Source of the DNA: Caballeronia catudaia
Lineage (GTDB): Bacteria > Pseudomonadota > Gammaproteobacteria > Burkholderiales > Burkholderiaceae
Direction: 5' to 3'
NCBI RefSeq assembly: GCF_001544755.2
Contig: NZ_FCOF02000005.1
Location: 62,001 to 126,000 of the forward strand
Length of the DNA stretch: 64,000 nucleotides
Each line of letters starts with the position of its first letter. The first letter of the stretch is position 1. A model generated the notes under the pieces. It was not told the origin of the DNA. It searched no databases and worked only from the letters and a program-made list of their open reading frames with translations. The position numbers and the translations under genes are program-made. Of the stretch, positions 7,265 through 15,766 are shown in pieces.

Positions 7265-8470
7265 TCACGCGACCACGATACGCAGCGGGTCCGCAGCCGC
7301 GAACGCTTCGGCCCGCTTCGCGCTCGGCGGATAAATCCACTCGGTGTTGATGCGCGTCTTCAGCGCTTTCGCTTCCGCGCCCGCCATCTTCACTTCACGT
7401 TCCCAGCCTTCCGTATAGACCGCGCCCCACGGGCCGAGGTCGAGACACGTCACGTATTTCGGCTGACTGTATGGAATCGGCGCTTCCCCGAGCAAGTCCG
7501 CCGCGACGTTGTGGCCCGCCGAGCGGCCGAGGTTCATCGCGTGCTGGCAGGACATCATCGCGTGGTTGCCTTCGCCGTCGGTGGCGGCGTAGGCGACATC
7601 GCCTGTCGCGTAGACCGTGTCGACACCCAGCACGCGCAGATTGCGATCCACATGCAGGCGGCCGACCGCGTCGCGTTCGGCGGGAATCTGCGCGGTCAGC
7701 GAGCTCGCGCGCACGCCCGCGGTCCAGATCACCGTGCTCGCTTCGATGCGCGCGCCGTCGGACGTGGTGAGGCCGTTCGCATTGACCGACGTCACCGCCG
7801 TGCCGAGCCGCCATTGCACGCCGAGCGATTCGAGCGCTTCCACGATGACCGGGCGCGGGCCCGCGCCGAGGTCCGGCCCGATCTCCGCATTGCGCTCGAC
7901 GATGATCACGCGCACGTCCGCGTTCTCGCCCAACGCCGCGCGCAGACGCGCCGGCATTTCCGCAGCCGTTTCGATCCCCGTGAATCCGCCGCCCGCGACG
8001 ACGACCGTGTTGCGCGCAGGCGTATCTGGCTGCGTCGCGAGTTGCTTGATATGCGCTTCGAGCGCGGCGGCTTCATCGACCTGATCGACGCTGAACGCAT
8101 GTTCTGCGAGCCCCGGAATCCGCGGACGGAACAGGCGGCTGCCCGTCGCCAGAACGAGACGGTCGTAGTTCAGCGTCGAGCGCGAGCCGTTGGCGCCGAC
8201 GACGTCGACCTTGCCGCGCGCGACGTCGATGCGCTCCACCGTGCCCTGAATGAAGCCGACGCCCGTGGAAGCGAAGATATCCAGCAACGGCGCTTTCATG
8301 CCCGCGGCGTCTTTCTCGTAAAGACGCGGACGCACGTGCAGGTGCGGCTCAGGCGCGATCAACAAGACTTCGATATCCGTCCTGCCGTGCTGATCGATGA
8401 GGCGCGCGGCGGAAAGGGCGCTCCACATGCCGGCGAAGCCGGCCCCGATTACCAGAATACGCTTGGACAT
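7265..8470 (-). CDS. NAD(P)/FAD-dependent oxidoreductase, type II NADH dehydrogenase-like
   Basis: A 401-residue two-dinucleotide-binding flavoprotein. The FAD-binding GAGFAG is at 9-14 (preceded by ILVI), and the NAD-binding GGGFTG is at about 160-165 with the usual acidic residue after it (IETAAE). The C-terminal FAD contact YATGDVAYA follows, with NHAMMSCQHAMNLGRSAGHN. There is no transmembrane helix, so it would be soluble or peripheral. Ndh-type enzymes pass electrons from NADH to quinone; some relatives reduce other acceptors, so the exact acceptor is open. A perfect 15-base palindrome 74 bases before the start suggests control by a repressor. Confidence 0.88.
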   Translation of the reverse strand: MSKRILVIGAGFAGMWSALSAARLIDQHGRTDIEVLLIAPEPHLHVRPRLYEKDAAGMKAPLLDIFASTGVGFIQGTVERIDVARGKVDVVGANGSRSTLNYDRLVLATGSRLFRPRIPGLAEHAFSVDQVDEAAALEAHIKQLATQPDTPARNTVVVAGGGFTGIETAAEMPARLRAALGENADVRVIIVERNAEIGPDLGAGPRPVIVEALESLGVQWRLGTAVTSVNANGLTTSDGARIEASTVIWTAGVRASSLTAQIPAERDAVGRLHVDRNLRVLGVDTVYATGDVAYAATDGEGNHAMMSCQHAMNLGRSAGHNVAADLLGEAPIPYSQPKYVTCLDLGPWGAVYTEGWEREVKMAGAEAKALKTRINTEWIYPPSAKRAEAFAAADPLRIVVA

Positions 8471-8534
8471 TTCGATGCTCCTTGGGATTCGACGTTGGGT
8501 TTGCTCGACAGACGTTTCTACGTCGACGTCGATT

Positions 8535-8559
8535 ATCTACGATTCTACGAGTCGTAGAT
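8535..8559. promoter_or_regulatory. Palindromic operator candidate upstream of the flavoprotein gene
   Basis: Positions 8544-8558 are the perfect palindrome TCTACGA-G-TCGTAGA. An extra half site, ATCTACGAT, lies just before it at 8535-8543, so the motif CTACGA occurs three times in 25 bases. The site is 74-88 bases ahead of the minus-strand start at 8470, where a repressor would overlap the promoter. The cognate regulator is not adjacent. Confidence 0.6.
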
Positions 8560-8721
8560 ATGAAGAGCAAGAAATTTGGCTGACGCACCACACTTTGTCT
8601 TGGTTTCGCGGATTCGAACTGAAAGCAGCGTAACTAAGACACGGCGAAGCCTAGTTGATGTGCATCGCCGGCCGTCGCGCTAAGCTGGAGGGCCCGCGCA
8701 ACGAAACATCAGAGGAAGCGA

Positions 8722-9102
8722 ATGGAGCAACAGAACCAGCAGGAAGGCGCAAGCGAGCTCGCCCAGATGCGCGACATGCTGCGCGAGTTCGTTTGCGAGC
8801 GCGACTGGAGCCGGTTTCACTCGCCGAAGAATCTGGCGGCGGCGCTATCGGTCGAGGCGAGCGAATTGCTCGAACCGTTCACGTGGCTCGCCAGCGGCGA
8901 CAAATCCGAGCTCGACGAAGCCAAATTGCGCGCGATTCGTCACGAGATGGCGGACGTGCTCGCGTATCTCGTCATGCTCGCCGATGCGCTGGAGGTCGAT
9001 CTGCATCGCGCGCTCATCGAAAAGATGGCGCTGAACCGGTCGAAGTATCCGGCGCACAAAGTGAAGGGCGACGCGCGTAAATACACCGAGTACGACGAGT
9101 AA
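8722..9102 (+). CDS. MazG-like nucleotide pyrophosphohydrolase
   Basis: A 126-residue all-alpha NTP pyrophosphatase of the MazG/RS21-C6 (dCTPase-like) group. The metal-binding acidic residues are in place: E45-x-x-E48 (VEASELLE) in one helix and E75-x-x-D78 (EMADVLAYL) in the next, about 27 residues apart. The conserved W30 and the C-terminal NRSKYP motif (about 108-113) are also seen. Such enzymes hydrolyse non-canonical or excess (d)NTPs to monophosphates; MazG-like family members vary in substrate. The ribosome site is GAGGAAG. It stands alone, 63 bases before the acyl-CoA dehydrogenase gene, and may share its transcript. Confidence 0.9.
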   Translation: MEQQNQQEGASELAQMRDMLREFVCERDWSRFHSPKNLAAALSVEASELLEPFTWLASGDKSELDEAKLRAIRHEMADVLAYLVMLADALEVDLHRALIEKMALNRSKYPAHKVKGDARKYTEYDE

Positions 9103-9165
9103 AAATCGAGCGAGAAATGAGAGAGAAACGGTTAAGCTTGCCGTTCGTTCCCTGGAGGATTGCCG

Positions 9166-10347
9166 ATGGACTTTTCGCTCTCGCCGGAGTTGACCGATTT
9201 GCAGGCGCGCGTGCGCGCTTTCATCGCCGATGAAATCGTGCCGCTCGAGCGCGATCCGCGTTGCACGCCGCACGGCCCGAACGAGGCGCTGCGCGCCGAA
9301 CTGATCGCGAAAGGCCGCAAGGCGGGGCTGTTGTCGAGCCACGTATCGCCGGAGTTCGGCGGCCTCGGCCTGAATCACGTCGCGAAGGCCATTCTCTTCG
9401 AGGAGGCGGGCTATTCGCCGCTCGGCCCGGTTGCGCTGAATATCGCCGCGCCGGACGAAGGGAACATGCATCTGCTCGAAGCGATCGCCACGCCGCAGCA
9501 GAAGGAGCGCTGGCTGCGTCCGCTCGCGGCGGGCGCGATCCGCTCGTGCTTCTGCATGACGGAGCCGCCGCCGGGCGCGGGCGCCGATCCCGCGATGCTG
9601 CAAACGATCGCCATGCAGGACGGCGACGAGTACGTCATCGACGGCAGCAAATGGTTCATCACGGGCGCGGAAGGCGCGGCGGTCGCGATCATCATGGCGA
9701 AATTCGCCGACGGCCCCGCGACGATGTTTCTCGCGGACATGTCGAGCCCCGGCATCGTGATCGAACGCGCGATGGATTCGCTCGACACATGCTTTCCGGG
9801 CGGCCACGGTGTCGTGCGCTTCGAGGGCTTGCGGGTGCCGCAAGAGAATGTTTTGGGCGAGCCGGGCGAAGGATTCCGCTATGCGCAGGTGCGGCTATCG
9901 CCCGCGCGTCTCACGCACTGCATGCGCTGGCTCGGCGCCGCACGGCGCGCGCACGACGTCGCGACGGCTCACGCGCGGCGGCGTCACGCGTTCGGCAAGG
10001 CGTTGGGCGAGCATGAAGGCGTCGGCTTCATGCTCGCGGATAACGAAATGGACCTGCACGTGACGCGCCTCGCCATCTGGCACTGCGCGTGGGTGCTCGA
10101 TCAGGGCGTGCTCGGCAAGCACGAGTCGAGCATCGCGAAGGTGGTGTCGTCGGAGGCGTTATGGCGCGTCGTCGACCGCTCGGTGCAGGTGCTTGGCGGT
10201 CAGGGCGTCACGCATGAAACTGTCGTCGCGCGGATCTTCGCGGACATGCGCGCGTTCCGGATCTACGACGGTCCGTCGGAAGTGCATCGCTGGAGCATCG
10301 CGCGGCGCATTCTGCGCGGACCGAAGCCGCGCGCCGAATCCGCCTGA
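9166..10347 (+). CDS. Acyl-CoA dehydrogenase family protein (ACAD10/11-like)
   Basis: A 393-residue FAD-dependent acyl-CoA dehydrogenase. The ATG at 9166 has CTGGAGG 7 bases upstream. The N-terminal helical domain (MDFSLSPELTDLQARVRAF), the FAD/substrate loop CFCMTEPPPGAGADPAML, the beta domain with KWFITGAEGA and the C-terminal helices with QVLGGQGVTHE are all visible. The usual catalytic glutamate in the Y-E-G-T segment is replaced: here the segment reads YDGPSEVH, with Asp at about 368, as in ACAD10/11-like members. The substrate is therefore unlikely to be a simple straight-chain acyl-CoA, though this is inference. No other beta-oxidation gene lies nearby. It converges on the DUF4148 gene. 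Confidence 0.9.
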   Translation: MDFSLSPELTDLQARVRAFIADEIVPLERDPRCTPHGPNEALRAELIAKGRKAGLLSSHVSPEFGGLGLNHVAKAILFEEAGYSPLGPVALNIAAPDEGNMHLLEAIATPQQKERWLRPLAAGAIRSCFCMTEPPPGAGADPAMLQTIAMQDGDEYVIDGSKWFITGAEGAAVAIIMAKFADGPATMFLADMSSPGIVIERAMDSLDTCFPGGHGVVRFEGLRVPQENVLGEPGEGFRYAQVRLSPARLTHCMRWLGAARRAHDVATAHARRRHAFGKALGEHEGVGFMLADNEMDLHVTRLAIWHCAWVLDQGVLGKHESSIAKVVSSEALWRVVDRSVQVLGGQGVTHETVVARIFADMRAFRIYDGPSEVHRWSIARRILRGPKPRAESA

Positions 10348-10358
10348 CGAATGCCGCT

Positions 10359-10610
10359 CTACTGCACCGTGCTATTTCCCTGCGCCTGCCGCTGCGCGAT
10401 GATGCGGCTCGCGCGCATCGCGTTGTCGGGATAGTTGAGCCAGTCGTTGGGATCGTAGCCGACCGAGCGCCATAGCAGAAATTCCTGCCGGACCTGCGCG
10501 CGCGTTTTCGGCGCGTTCGGGTCGCTCGTCTGCGCCTGCGTCTGTGCGTATGCGGATGCCGCGCAGCACAGAGCCAGCGCGCCGAGAACGATGCGGGAGA
10601 GAGATGTCAT
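10359..10610 (-). CDS. DUF4148 small secreted protein
   Basis: An 83-residue protein with a signal peptide (1-22, ending AYA-Q) and the DUF4148 core KTRAQVRQEFLLWRSVGYDPNDWLNYPDNAMRASRIIAQRQ. This family is almost confined to Burkholderiales, usually in many copies per genome, and has no known function. It would be exported to the periplasm. It is a stand-alone gene on the minus strand, and the 243-base region behind its start also serves the divergent peptidase operon. Confidence 0.85.
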   Translation of the reverse strand: MTSLSRIVLGALALCCAASAYAQTQAQTSDPNAPKTRAQVRQEFLLWRSVGYDPNDWLNYPDNAMRASRIIAQRQAQGNSTVQ

Positions 10611-10853
10611 GACGATTACCTCATACCGTGCAGCACGGTCATTTCATTCTAGGTGACAGAACGCGAAAGAGCAGAAGACGTTTGCTTCTGCGCCGCACGG
10701 CGCATTCCCGCTTCGTGTACGTGACATTCAATATGCTGTGTACTGACGAACCGTCCTATACTCGATTGTTTCGGGCGGGGCGTTTCGACGCGGCGCAGAA
10801 CCAATAGCCTGAGATAAACAACGAAAAGAAACACACGATAAACAGGCGCAGTC

Positions 10854-11891
10854 ATGAGCACCTCGAGCGTTGCCGTCACGAGCAGTTTTCCGGAGATGGA
10901 TGAACTGAAAGCGATTCGCGTAGCGGGCGGCGCGCGTTTCACATGGCGCACGAGCAGTGAAGTGCGCGTGCGGCAACACACGTTTCCGCTTCTGAGCGCG
11001 TCGATCGGCTCGGACGATCCGCAGGCGCCCGCCATCGGTTTTTTCGGCGGCGTTCATGGTCTCGAATGTATCGGCACGCAACTCGTGCTCGAATATATGC
11101 GCGCGCTGCTGCGCCGCCTCGAATGGGACGACACGCTGCATCACCAGTTACGCGCGATCCGGCTCATCTTCATGCCGATCGTCAATCCCGGCGGCATGTT
11201 CGCACGGACGCGCGCGAATCCGAACGGCGTCGATCTGATGCGCAATGCGCCGCAAAGCGCCGAAGGGCGCGTGCCGTTTCTCGCGGGCGGCCAGCGCATC
11301 GGGCCGTGGCTGCCGTGGTATCGCGGGGCCGCCGATGGCCGCATGGAAGTGGAGAGCGCGGCGCTGCTCTCGCTCGTCGAAGAACAGTTGATGTCGCGGC
11401 CGCTCAGCTTCGCGCTCGATTGTCATTCGGGCTTCGGCTGGGACGACAGCATCTGGTTTCCGTACGCGCGCACCGAGCGGCAAATGGCGCATCTGCCTGA
11501 AATGTTTCTGTTGAAGACGATGTTCGAGGAGTCGTGCCCGCATCATGGCTACGCGTTCGAGCCGCAAAGTCATCAATACCTGTTGCATGGCGACTTGTGG
11601 GACTTCGCGTACGACCGCTCGTGCGCGCCCAACATTTTTTTGCCGATGACGCTCGAACTCGGATCGTGGCGCTGGATCCGCAAGAATCCGATGCAAGTGT
11701 TCTCGCGGCTCGGCATCTTCAATCCGATCAAGGCGCATCGCACGCGGCGTGTGTTGCGGCGTCATCCGAACTTCTTCGACTTCCTTACGCGCGCCGCGTT
11801 CTCGTCGCGCCGCTGGCTGCCGCGCGGTGAATTCCGCGACGAAGTCATGCGACGCGCGCGCGAACACTGGCAGCGCACGGGCGTGTCATGA
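10854..11891 (+). CDS. M14-family zinc carboxypeptidase-like protein
   Basis: A 345-residue metallohydrolase of the M14 family. The zinc ligands are H68 and E71 (GGVHGLECIG) and H191 (DCHSGFG). The substrate-binding N-P-x-G-x-D-x-x-R motif is NPNGVDLMRN at about 122-131, and the catalytic glutamate is E268 (TLELGSW). There is no signal peptide, so it is cytoplasmic, which fits the succinylglutamate desuccinylase/AGE or intracellular amidase branches better than the digestive carboxypeptidases. It heads a three-gene unit in which each gene overlaps the next by four bases, with an alpha/beta hydrolase and a cupin following. The natural substrate is unknown. Confidence 0.85.
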   Translation: MSTSSVAVTSSFPEMDELKAIRVAGGARFTWRTSSEVRVRQHTFPLLSASIGSDDPQAPAIGFFGGVHGLECIGTQLVLEYMRALLRRLEWDDTLHHQLRAIRLIFMPIVNPGGMFARTRANPNGVDLMRNAPQSAEGRVPFLAGGQRIGPWLPWYRGAADGRMEVESAALLSLVEEQLMSRPLSFALDCHSGFGWDDSIWFPYARTERQMAHLPEMFLLKTMFEESCPHHGYAFEPQSHQYLLHGDLWDFAYDRSCAPNIFLPMTLELGSWRWIRKNPMQVFSRLGIFNPIKAHRTRRVLRRHPNFFDFLTRAAFSSRRWLPRGEFRDEVMRRAREHWQRTGVS

Positions 11892-12715
11892 GCCAGTGGA
11901 TTCTGTTGCGCGGACTCGCTCGGGAAGCGCGTCACTGGGGCGCGTTCGAGGCTGCGCTCGGCGCGCATGGGCTCGTCGGCGCGGGCGAGCGCGCGGTGTG
12001 CATCGATCTGCCGGGTAATGGTGCGGAACATGCGCAAGCCACGCCGCATTCCGTCTTCGCGATGATGGATTCCGTGCGCGCACGCGCCGCCGCGACGAAC
12101 GTGCGCCTGCCATGCCGCGTCATCGCGATGTCGCTCGGCGCGATGGTCGCGACCGCATGGGCGCAACGGCATCCTGGCGAGATCGAGCGACTCGTGTTGA
12201 TCAATACGAGCATGCGTCCGTTCGCGCGCCTGCACGAACGTCTGCGGCCCGCGGCCTGGCCGACGCTCGGTCACATCGCGATGAACTGGTCCCGGCCCGA
12301 GCGATGCGAAGCGTCGATTCATCGTTTGACGTGCAATCGTGGCGATGCGATTGATGCGGACATCGCGCAATGGTCGCAACTGCGGCGCACGCATGGCGCG
12401 AGCGCGGCGAACGCGCTGCGGCAACTCGCTGCGGCGGCGCGCTTTCGCGCGGCACGCGATGCGCCGCGGTGTCCGGTGCTGCTGCTTTCGTCGGCGGCGG
12501 ACAGGCTCGTCGATCCGACATGCTCCGCGCGCGTCGCGAATCAGTGGCGCGCTTCGCATGCGGTGCATCCGTGGGCGGGTCACGATCTTCCGCACGACGA
12601 TGCGGACTGGACGTGCCGGGCGATTGCCACATGGCTGGACGAACATCGAACGCATACGAACGAATACGAACGCGTGCGACACGCGGACGACTCATCTCAC
12701 CTGAGCGGAACATGA
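11888..12715 (+). CDS. Alpha/beta-fold hydrolase
   Basis: A 275-residue hydrolase. The start overlaps the end of the peptidase gene (ATGA). The nucleophile elbow is AMSLGA with S82; the acid is probably D205 (SSAADRLVDP) and the base H232 (WAGHDLPHDD). The first glycine of the classical G-x-S-x-G is Ala. The oxyanion region near the N-terminus reads LLRGLAREARHWGAF, in place of the usual HG motif. Such enzymes cleave esters, lactones or amides in the cytoplasm. The last 25 residues are very polar. Tight coupling to the M14 protein before it and the cupin after it suggests a shared pathway. Confidence 0.85.
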   Translation: MSQWILLRGLAREARHWGAFEAALGAHGLVGAGERAVCIDLPGNGAEHAQATPHSVFAMMDSVRARAAATNVRLPCRVIAMSLGAMVATAWAQRHPGEIERLVLINTSMRPFARLHERLRPAAWPTLGHIAMNWSRPERCEASIHRLTCNRGDAIDADIAQWSQLRRTHGASAANALRQLAAAARFRAARDAPRCPVLLLSSAADRLVDPTCSARVANQWRASHAVHPWAGHDLPHDDADWTCRAIATWLDEHRTHTNEYERVRHADDSSHLSGT

Positions 12716-13218
12716 AACCACCGATCATCAACCTGGACACGCTGCAACCGCAACCGCTGCCACCCGAATTCGCACCGACCGGCGACGCCGCCGAGCGCTT
12801 TGCGCCGCGCATCGCGCGGATCGGCGGTATGCTCGGCGCGAAGAAGCTCGGCTACAGCCTCATCGTGCTCGAACCGGGCAAGCGGGCGTTTCCGTTTCAT
12901 CATCATCGTGTGAACGAAGAGATGTTCTTTGTCGTCGAAGGCGAGGGCGAAGTGCGTGTCGGCAGTCACACGCATGCGATCCGCGCGGGCGATATCATCG
13001 CGTGTCCGCCGGGCGATGCCGAAACGGCGCATCAGATCGTCAACACGGGCACGCAGACGCTGCGCTACCTGGCGATCAGCACGATGCAATCGCCCGAAGT
13101 CGTCGAGTATCCGGATACCGGCCGTCAGGCCGTGCTCGTCGCCGATGAACCGGGCGTCAAAGGCCTGCGCGCCGTCTTCCGCGCCAGCGATTCGCTCGGA
13201 TACTGGGACGGCGAATGA
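12712..13218 (+). CDS. Cupin-domain protein
   Basis: A 168-residue single-cupin protein, third gene of the peptidase-hydrolase-cupin unit, overlapping the hydrolase stop by four bases; the start MKPPIINLDTL is set by this overlap. Cupin motif 1 is seen as PFHHHRVNEEMFFVVEGEGEV, giving the H, H and E metal ligands. Motif 2 is GDIIACPPGDAETAHQIVNTG with the last His. A C-terminal stretch (YPDTGRQAVLVADEPG) is typical of proteins annotated as cupin-like mannose-6-phosphate isomerase relatives, but no isomerase signature is present. It may be an enzyme or a small-molecule sensor. Confidence 0.87.
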   Translation: MKPPIINLDTLQPQPLPPEFAPTGDAAERFAPRIARIGGMLGAKKLGYSLIVLEPGKRAFPFHHHRVNEEMFFVVEGEGEVRVGSHTHAIRAGDIIACPPGDAETAHQIVNTGTQTLRYLAISTMQSPEVVEYPDTGRQAVLVADEPGVKGLRAVFRASDSLGYWDGE

Positions 13219-13501
13219 AACGGGCGCGAACGTGACAGATAACCGTCATTGCGGACATCTCGCGCTTTGTTGCATATAACGGTCACGGATTTCTTGTTAA
13301 TTCCTGCTAACCGCGTGCCGTCAACACCACGGATAGGGAAACCTCGTGTTGCAACGCAGCATCGCATTGCGTATGCTGTTTCTGGGGAGCGGCAAGTCCG
13401 CTTCGAAGCACGACATGAACAATCAAACGCCGGTAAGCAAGGAGCGTTTCATTGGGTGGGGCCGGTAAGCGTTACGGGCGTCCGCTCGAAGGAGCCGCAA
13501 T

Positions 13502-13741
13502 ATGGAACTGAGCACATCGTCGAAACCGACGCTGCATGTCTTCCTTCAGGAAGGCGGGTGGCATTGGGGCATCACCGTCGAACGCCAGGCTGGAGGCGGG
13601 ATGAAGGTCGTCGCGTATAGCGACGAAGGCTTCGATTCCGAGGAAGAAGCGCGCGAGGACGGCGAGCACGTCCTGCGCTCGGAAGACTGGCGCTCGCGTC
13701 AAAGCTTCGGCCGCAGCGAGCGGCGACAAGGCTATTCCTGA
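13502..13741 (+). CDS. Small acidic conserved protein of unknown function
   Basis: A 79-residue protein, MELSTSSKPTLHVFLQEGGW and onward, with a two-strand start (LHVFLQEGGWHWGITVERQAGG), a middle (MKVVAYSDEGFDSEEEAREDGEHV) and a basic end rich in Arg and Ser. The ribosome site AAGGAG is 8 bases upstream. There are no transmembrane, signal or cysteine features, so it is presumably cytoplasmic. I do not recognise a domain. The GC-rich codon pattern supports it as a real gene. Confidence 0.65.
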   Translation: MELSTSSKPTLHVFLQEGGWHWGITVERQAGGGMKVVAYSDEGFDSEEEAREDGEHVLRSEDWRSRQSFGRSERRQGYS

Positions 13742-13888
13742 TCGGGCGGCACGCGTTCGCCTCGATATTCTCGTGCGGTTCAGCTTTCGTCCGTTGTTCC
13801 CCGATGTTCCCCATCCTCGCTGCATCTTTCCCCTGCACTGAAAACGCGCGACACTGAACGCACCTTCGTATCGACCGAGGCGCCCGAC

Positions 13889-14782
13889 ATGTCGTCTGTT
13901 CCTTGTCCCGCTCGCGCCACACCCGACGATCTGCGCTTCGCCGTGCGCCGTATGACGCCGGACGATGCCGACGTCGCCCTCGGCTGGGCCGCGACCGAAG
14001 GCTGGAACCCCGGCCTCGACGACGCCCACTCGTTCTTCGCCGCCGATCCGTACGGTTTTTTCGTCGGGACGTGGGACGGCGCGCCGATCGGCTGCATCTC
14101 GGCGGTCGCATACGGCGATGCGTTCGGCTTCATCGGTCTCTATATCGTCAGCCCGGAATGGCGCGGCAAGGGCTTCGGCATGCGCTTGTGGAACGAGGGC
14201 ATGGCCTATCTCGGCGCGCGCAACATCGGGCTCGATGGCGTGCTCGCGCAGCAGCCGAACTATCGGAAATCGGGTTTCGTGCTGGCGTATCGCAACGTGC
14301 GTTATGAAGGCATCGCGTCGGCGGATGACGAGCCCGTCGATGGCGTGATCGTCGCCGATGCGCTAAGCGTTCCCTTCGAAAGGCTGCTCGACTACGACAC
14401 GCGCATGTTCGCGTGCGAGCGCGGCGCGTTTTTGCGCGCGTGGCTGTCGCAGCCGCAGGAGCGCGCACATGCGTGCATCGCGCTCGATGGCGACAGCGTG
14501 CGCGGCCTCGCCGTGATCCGCCGCTGCGGCACCGGCCACAAGATCGGTCCGCTTTTCGCTGATGATCTGCCGACGGCGCGCGCGCTGTATCGTGCGCTCG
14601 TATCGGGCGTGCCGGGCGATGCCGTGTTTCTCGACGTGCCGGAAAGCAATCCCGCGGCGGTCGCGCTGGCCGTCGAACATGACATGCAGAGCGTCTTCGA
14701 AACGGCGCGCATGTACACGCGGGCGGCCCCGGACGTGCCGCTTGCGCAGGTTTTCGGCGTGACGAGTTTCGAACTCGGCTGA
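13889..14782 (+). CDS. GNAT acetyltransferase with second C-terminal acetyltransferase-like domain
   Basis: A 297-residue protein. The first half (about 15-145) is a GNAT domain with VRRMTPDDADVALGWAATEGW, GLYIVSPEWRGKGFGMRLW (the acetyl-CoA-binding R-G-x-G-x pattern) and IGLDGVLAQQPNYRKSGF. The second half (about 150-297) fits the YitH-like C-terminal domain that follows GNAT in a family of two-domain acetyltransferases. The target is unknown; these proteins acetylate small amines or antibiotics in the cytoplasm. There is no strong ribosome site, so the start is approximate. The neighbours give no pathway clue. It converges with the DUF1059 gene. Confidence 0.85.
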   Translation: MSSVPCPARATPDDLRFAVRRMTPDDADVALGWAATEGWNPGLDDAHSFFAADPYGFFVGTWDGAPIGCISAVAYGDAFGFIGLYIVSPEWRGKGFGMRLWNEGMAYLGARNIGLDGVLAQQPNYRKSGFVLAYRNVRYEGIASADDEPVDGVIVADALSVPFERLLDYDTRMFACERGAFLRAWLSQPQERAHACIALDGDSVRGLAVIRRCGTGHKIGPLFADDLPTARALYRALVSGVPGDAVFLDVPESNPAAVALAVEHDMQSVFETARMYTRAAPDVPLAQVFGVTSFELG

Positions 14783-14799
14783 CGTCTCGAACGCCGCAG

Positions 14800-14994
14800 T
14801 CAGGCCGGCGGCGCGCCGTCGTGGAACATCGTCTTCAGTTGCGCGCGCAACTCGGGCGAGTCCGTGTGCCGATGCACGCTCATCGCGTGCTGCACGGCCG
14901 CTTCCATCAACTCGTCTTCGGTGTCGGCGGAAAGAACGACGCTGCAATTCACATCGCTCGGGCACTCGCGGCAATCTATGTACTTGCGTGTCAT
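14800..14994 (-). CDS. DUF1059 small cysteine-containing protein
   Basis: A 64-residue protein. The start MTRKYIDCREC is chosen because GAGGAGG lies just ahead. Cysteines C8, C11 and C17 and the later VQHAMSVHRHTDSPEL segment are the DUF1059 hallmarks; the cysteines and histidines could bind a metal, but this is not shown. The earlier in-frame start would add 42 residues without family similarity. It stands alone and is divergent from the nitrile hydratase operon, with about 124 bases between the two starts. Confidence 0.85.
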   Translation of the reverse strand: MTRKYIDCRECPSDVNCSVVLSADTEDELMEAAVQHAMSVHRHTDSPELRAQLKTMFHDGAPPA

Positions 14995-15118
14995 GGCATC
15001 CTCCTCGCATGAGACGCTAATCCCAGTATAGGCGGCGCGCAGGCCGCCATGACCGATGTTTGCACGCTCGCGCCCGCTCCGGTAACGTGTGACGTCTGTG
15101 CCACTCGCGAGCCTGCTC

Positions 15119-15766
15119 ATGAGCCACGAACATCCGCATCACCACGAACACGATCACACCGGCAGCGCGCTGCCGGAGATGGATCTGCGCGTGCGCGCGC
15201 TCGAATCGCTGCTGGTCGAGAAGGGTTATATCGATCCCCAGGCGCTCGATGTTTTCATCGAAACGTACGAGCACAAGGTCGGGCCACGCAACGGCGCGCG
15301 CGTGGTCGCGAAGGCGTGGCGCGATCCCGCGTATCGCGCGTGGCTCTTCGACGATGCCACCGCCGCCATCGCATCGCTCGGCTTCACCGGACGGCAAGGC
15401 GAGCACATGGTCGCGCTGGAAAACACGGAGGACGTGCATAACATGGTCGTCTGCACGCTGTGCTCGTGCTATCCGTGGTCGGTGCTCGGCCTGCCGCCCG
15501 TCTGGTACAAGTCGGCGCCGTATCGCTCGCGCGCGGTGATCGACCCACGCGGCGTGCTGAAGGATTTCGGCGTCGAGTTGCCGGAACGCGTCGAACTGCG
15601 CGTGTGGGATTCGACCGCCGAAGTGCGCTATCTCGTCATACCGATGCGTCCCGCGGGCACCGATCATCTCGACGAAGACGCGCTCGCGAACCTCGTCACG
15701 CGTGATTCGATGATCGGCACGGGCCTGGCGCTCGCGCCATCGCAGACGGCGGGAGCATCGGCATGA
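15119..15766 (+). CDS. nthA: Nitrile hydratase alpha subunit, cobalt type
   Basis: A 215-residue subunit that holds the active metal for hydration of nitriles to amides. The metal claw is V-C-T-L-C-S-C with C112, C115, S116 and C117. Threonine at the second position is the signature of the cobalt enzymes (iron enzymes have Ser). The ATG at 15119 is preferred to a GTG ten codons earlier. The protein starts with [13 protein letters not shown], nine His or acidic residues in a row of thirteen, an unusual metal-binding-like extension. The beta subunit gene overlaps by four bases, giving an alpha-beta-activator operon. No amidase gene is adjacent. Confidence 0.95.
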   Translation: MSHEHPHHHEHDHTGSALPEMDLRVRALESLLVEKGYIDPQALDVFIETYEHKVGPRNGARVVAKAWRDPAYRAWLFDDATAAIASLGFTGRQGEHMVALENTEDVHNMVVCTLCSCYPWSVLGLPPVWYKSAPYRSRAVIDPRGVLKDFGVELPERVELRVWDSTAEVRYLVIPMRPAGTDHLDEDALANLVTRDSMIGTGLALAPSQTAGASA

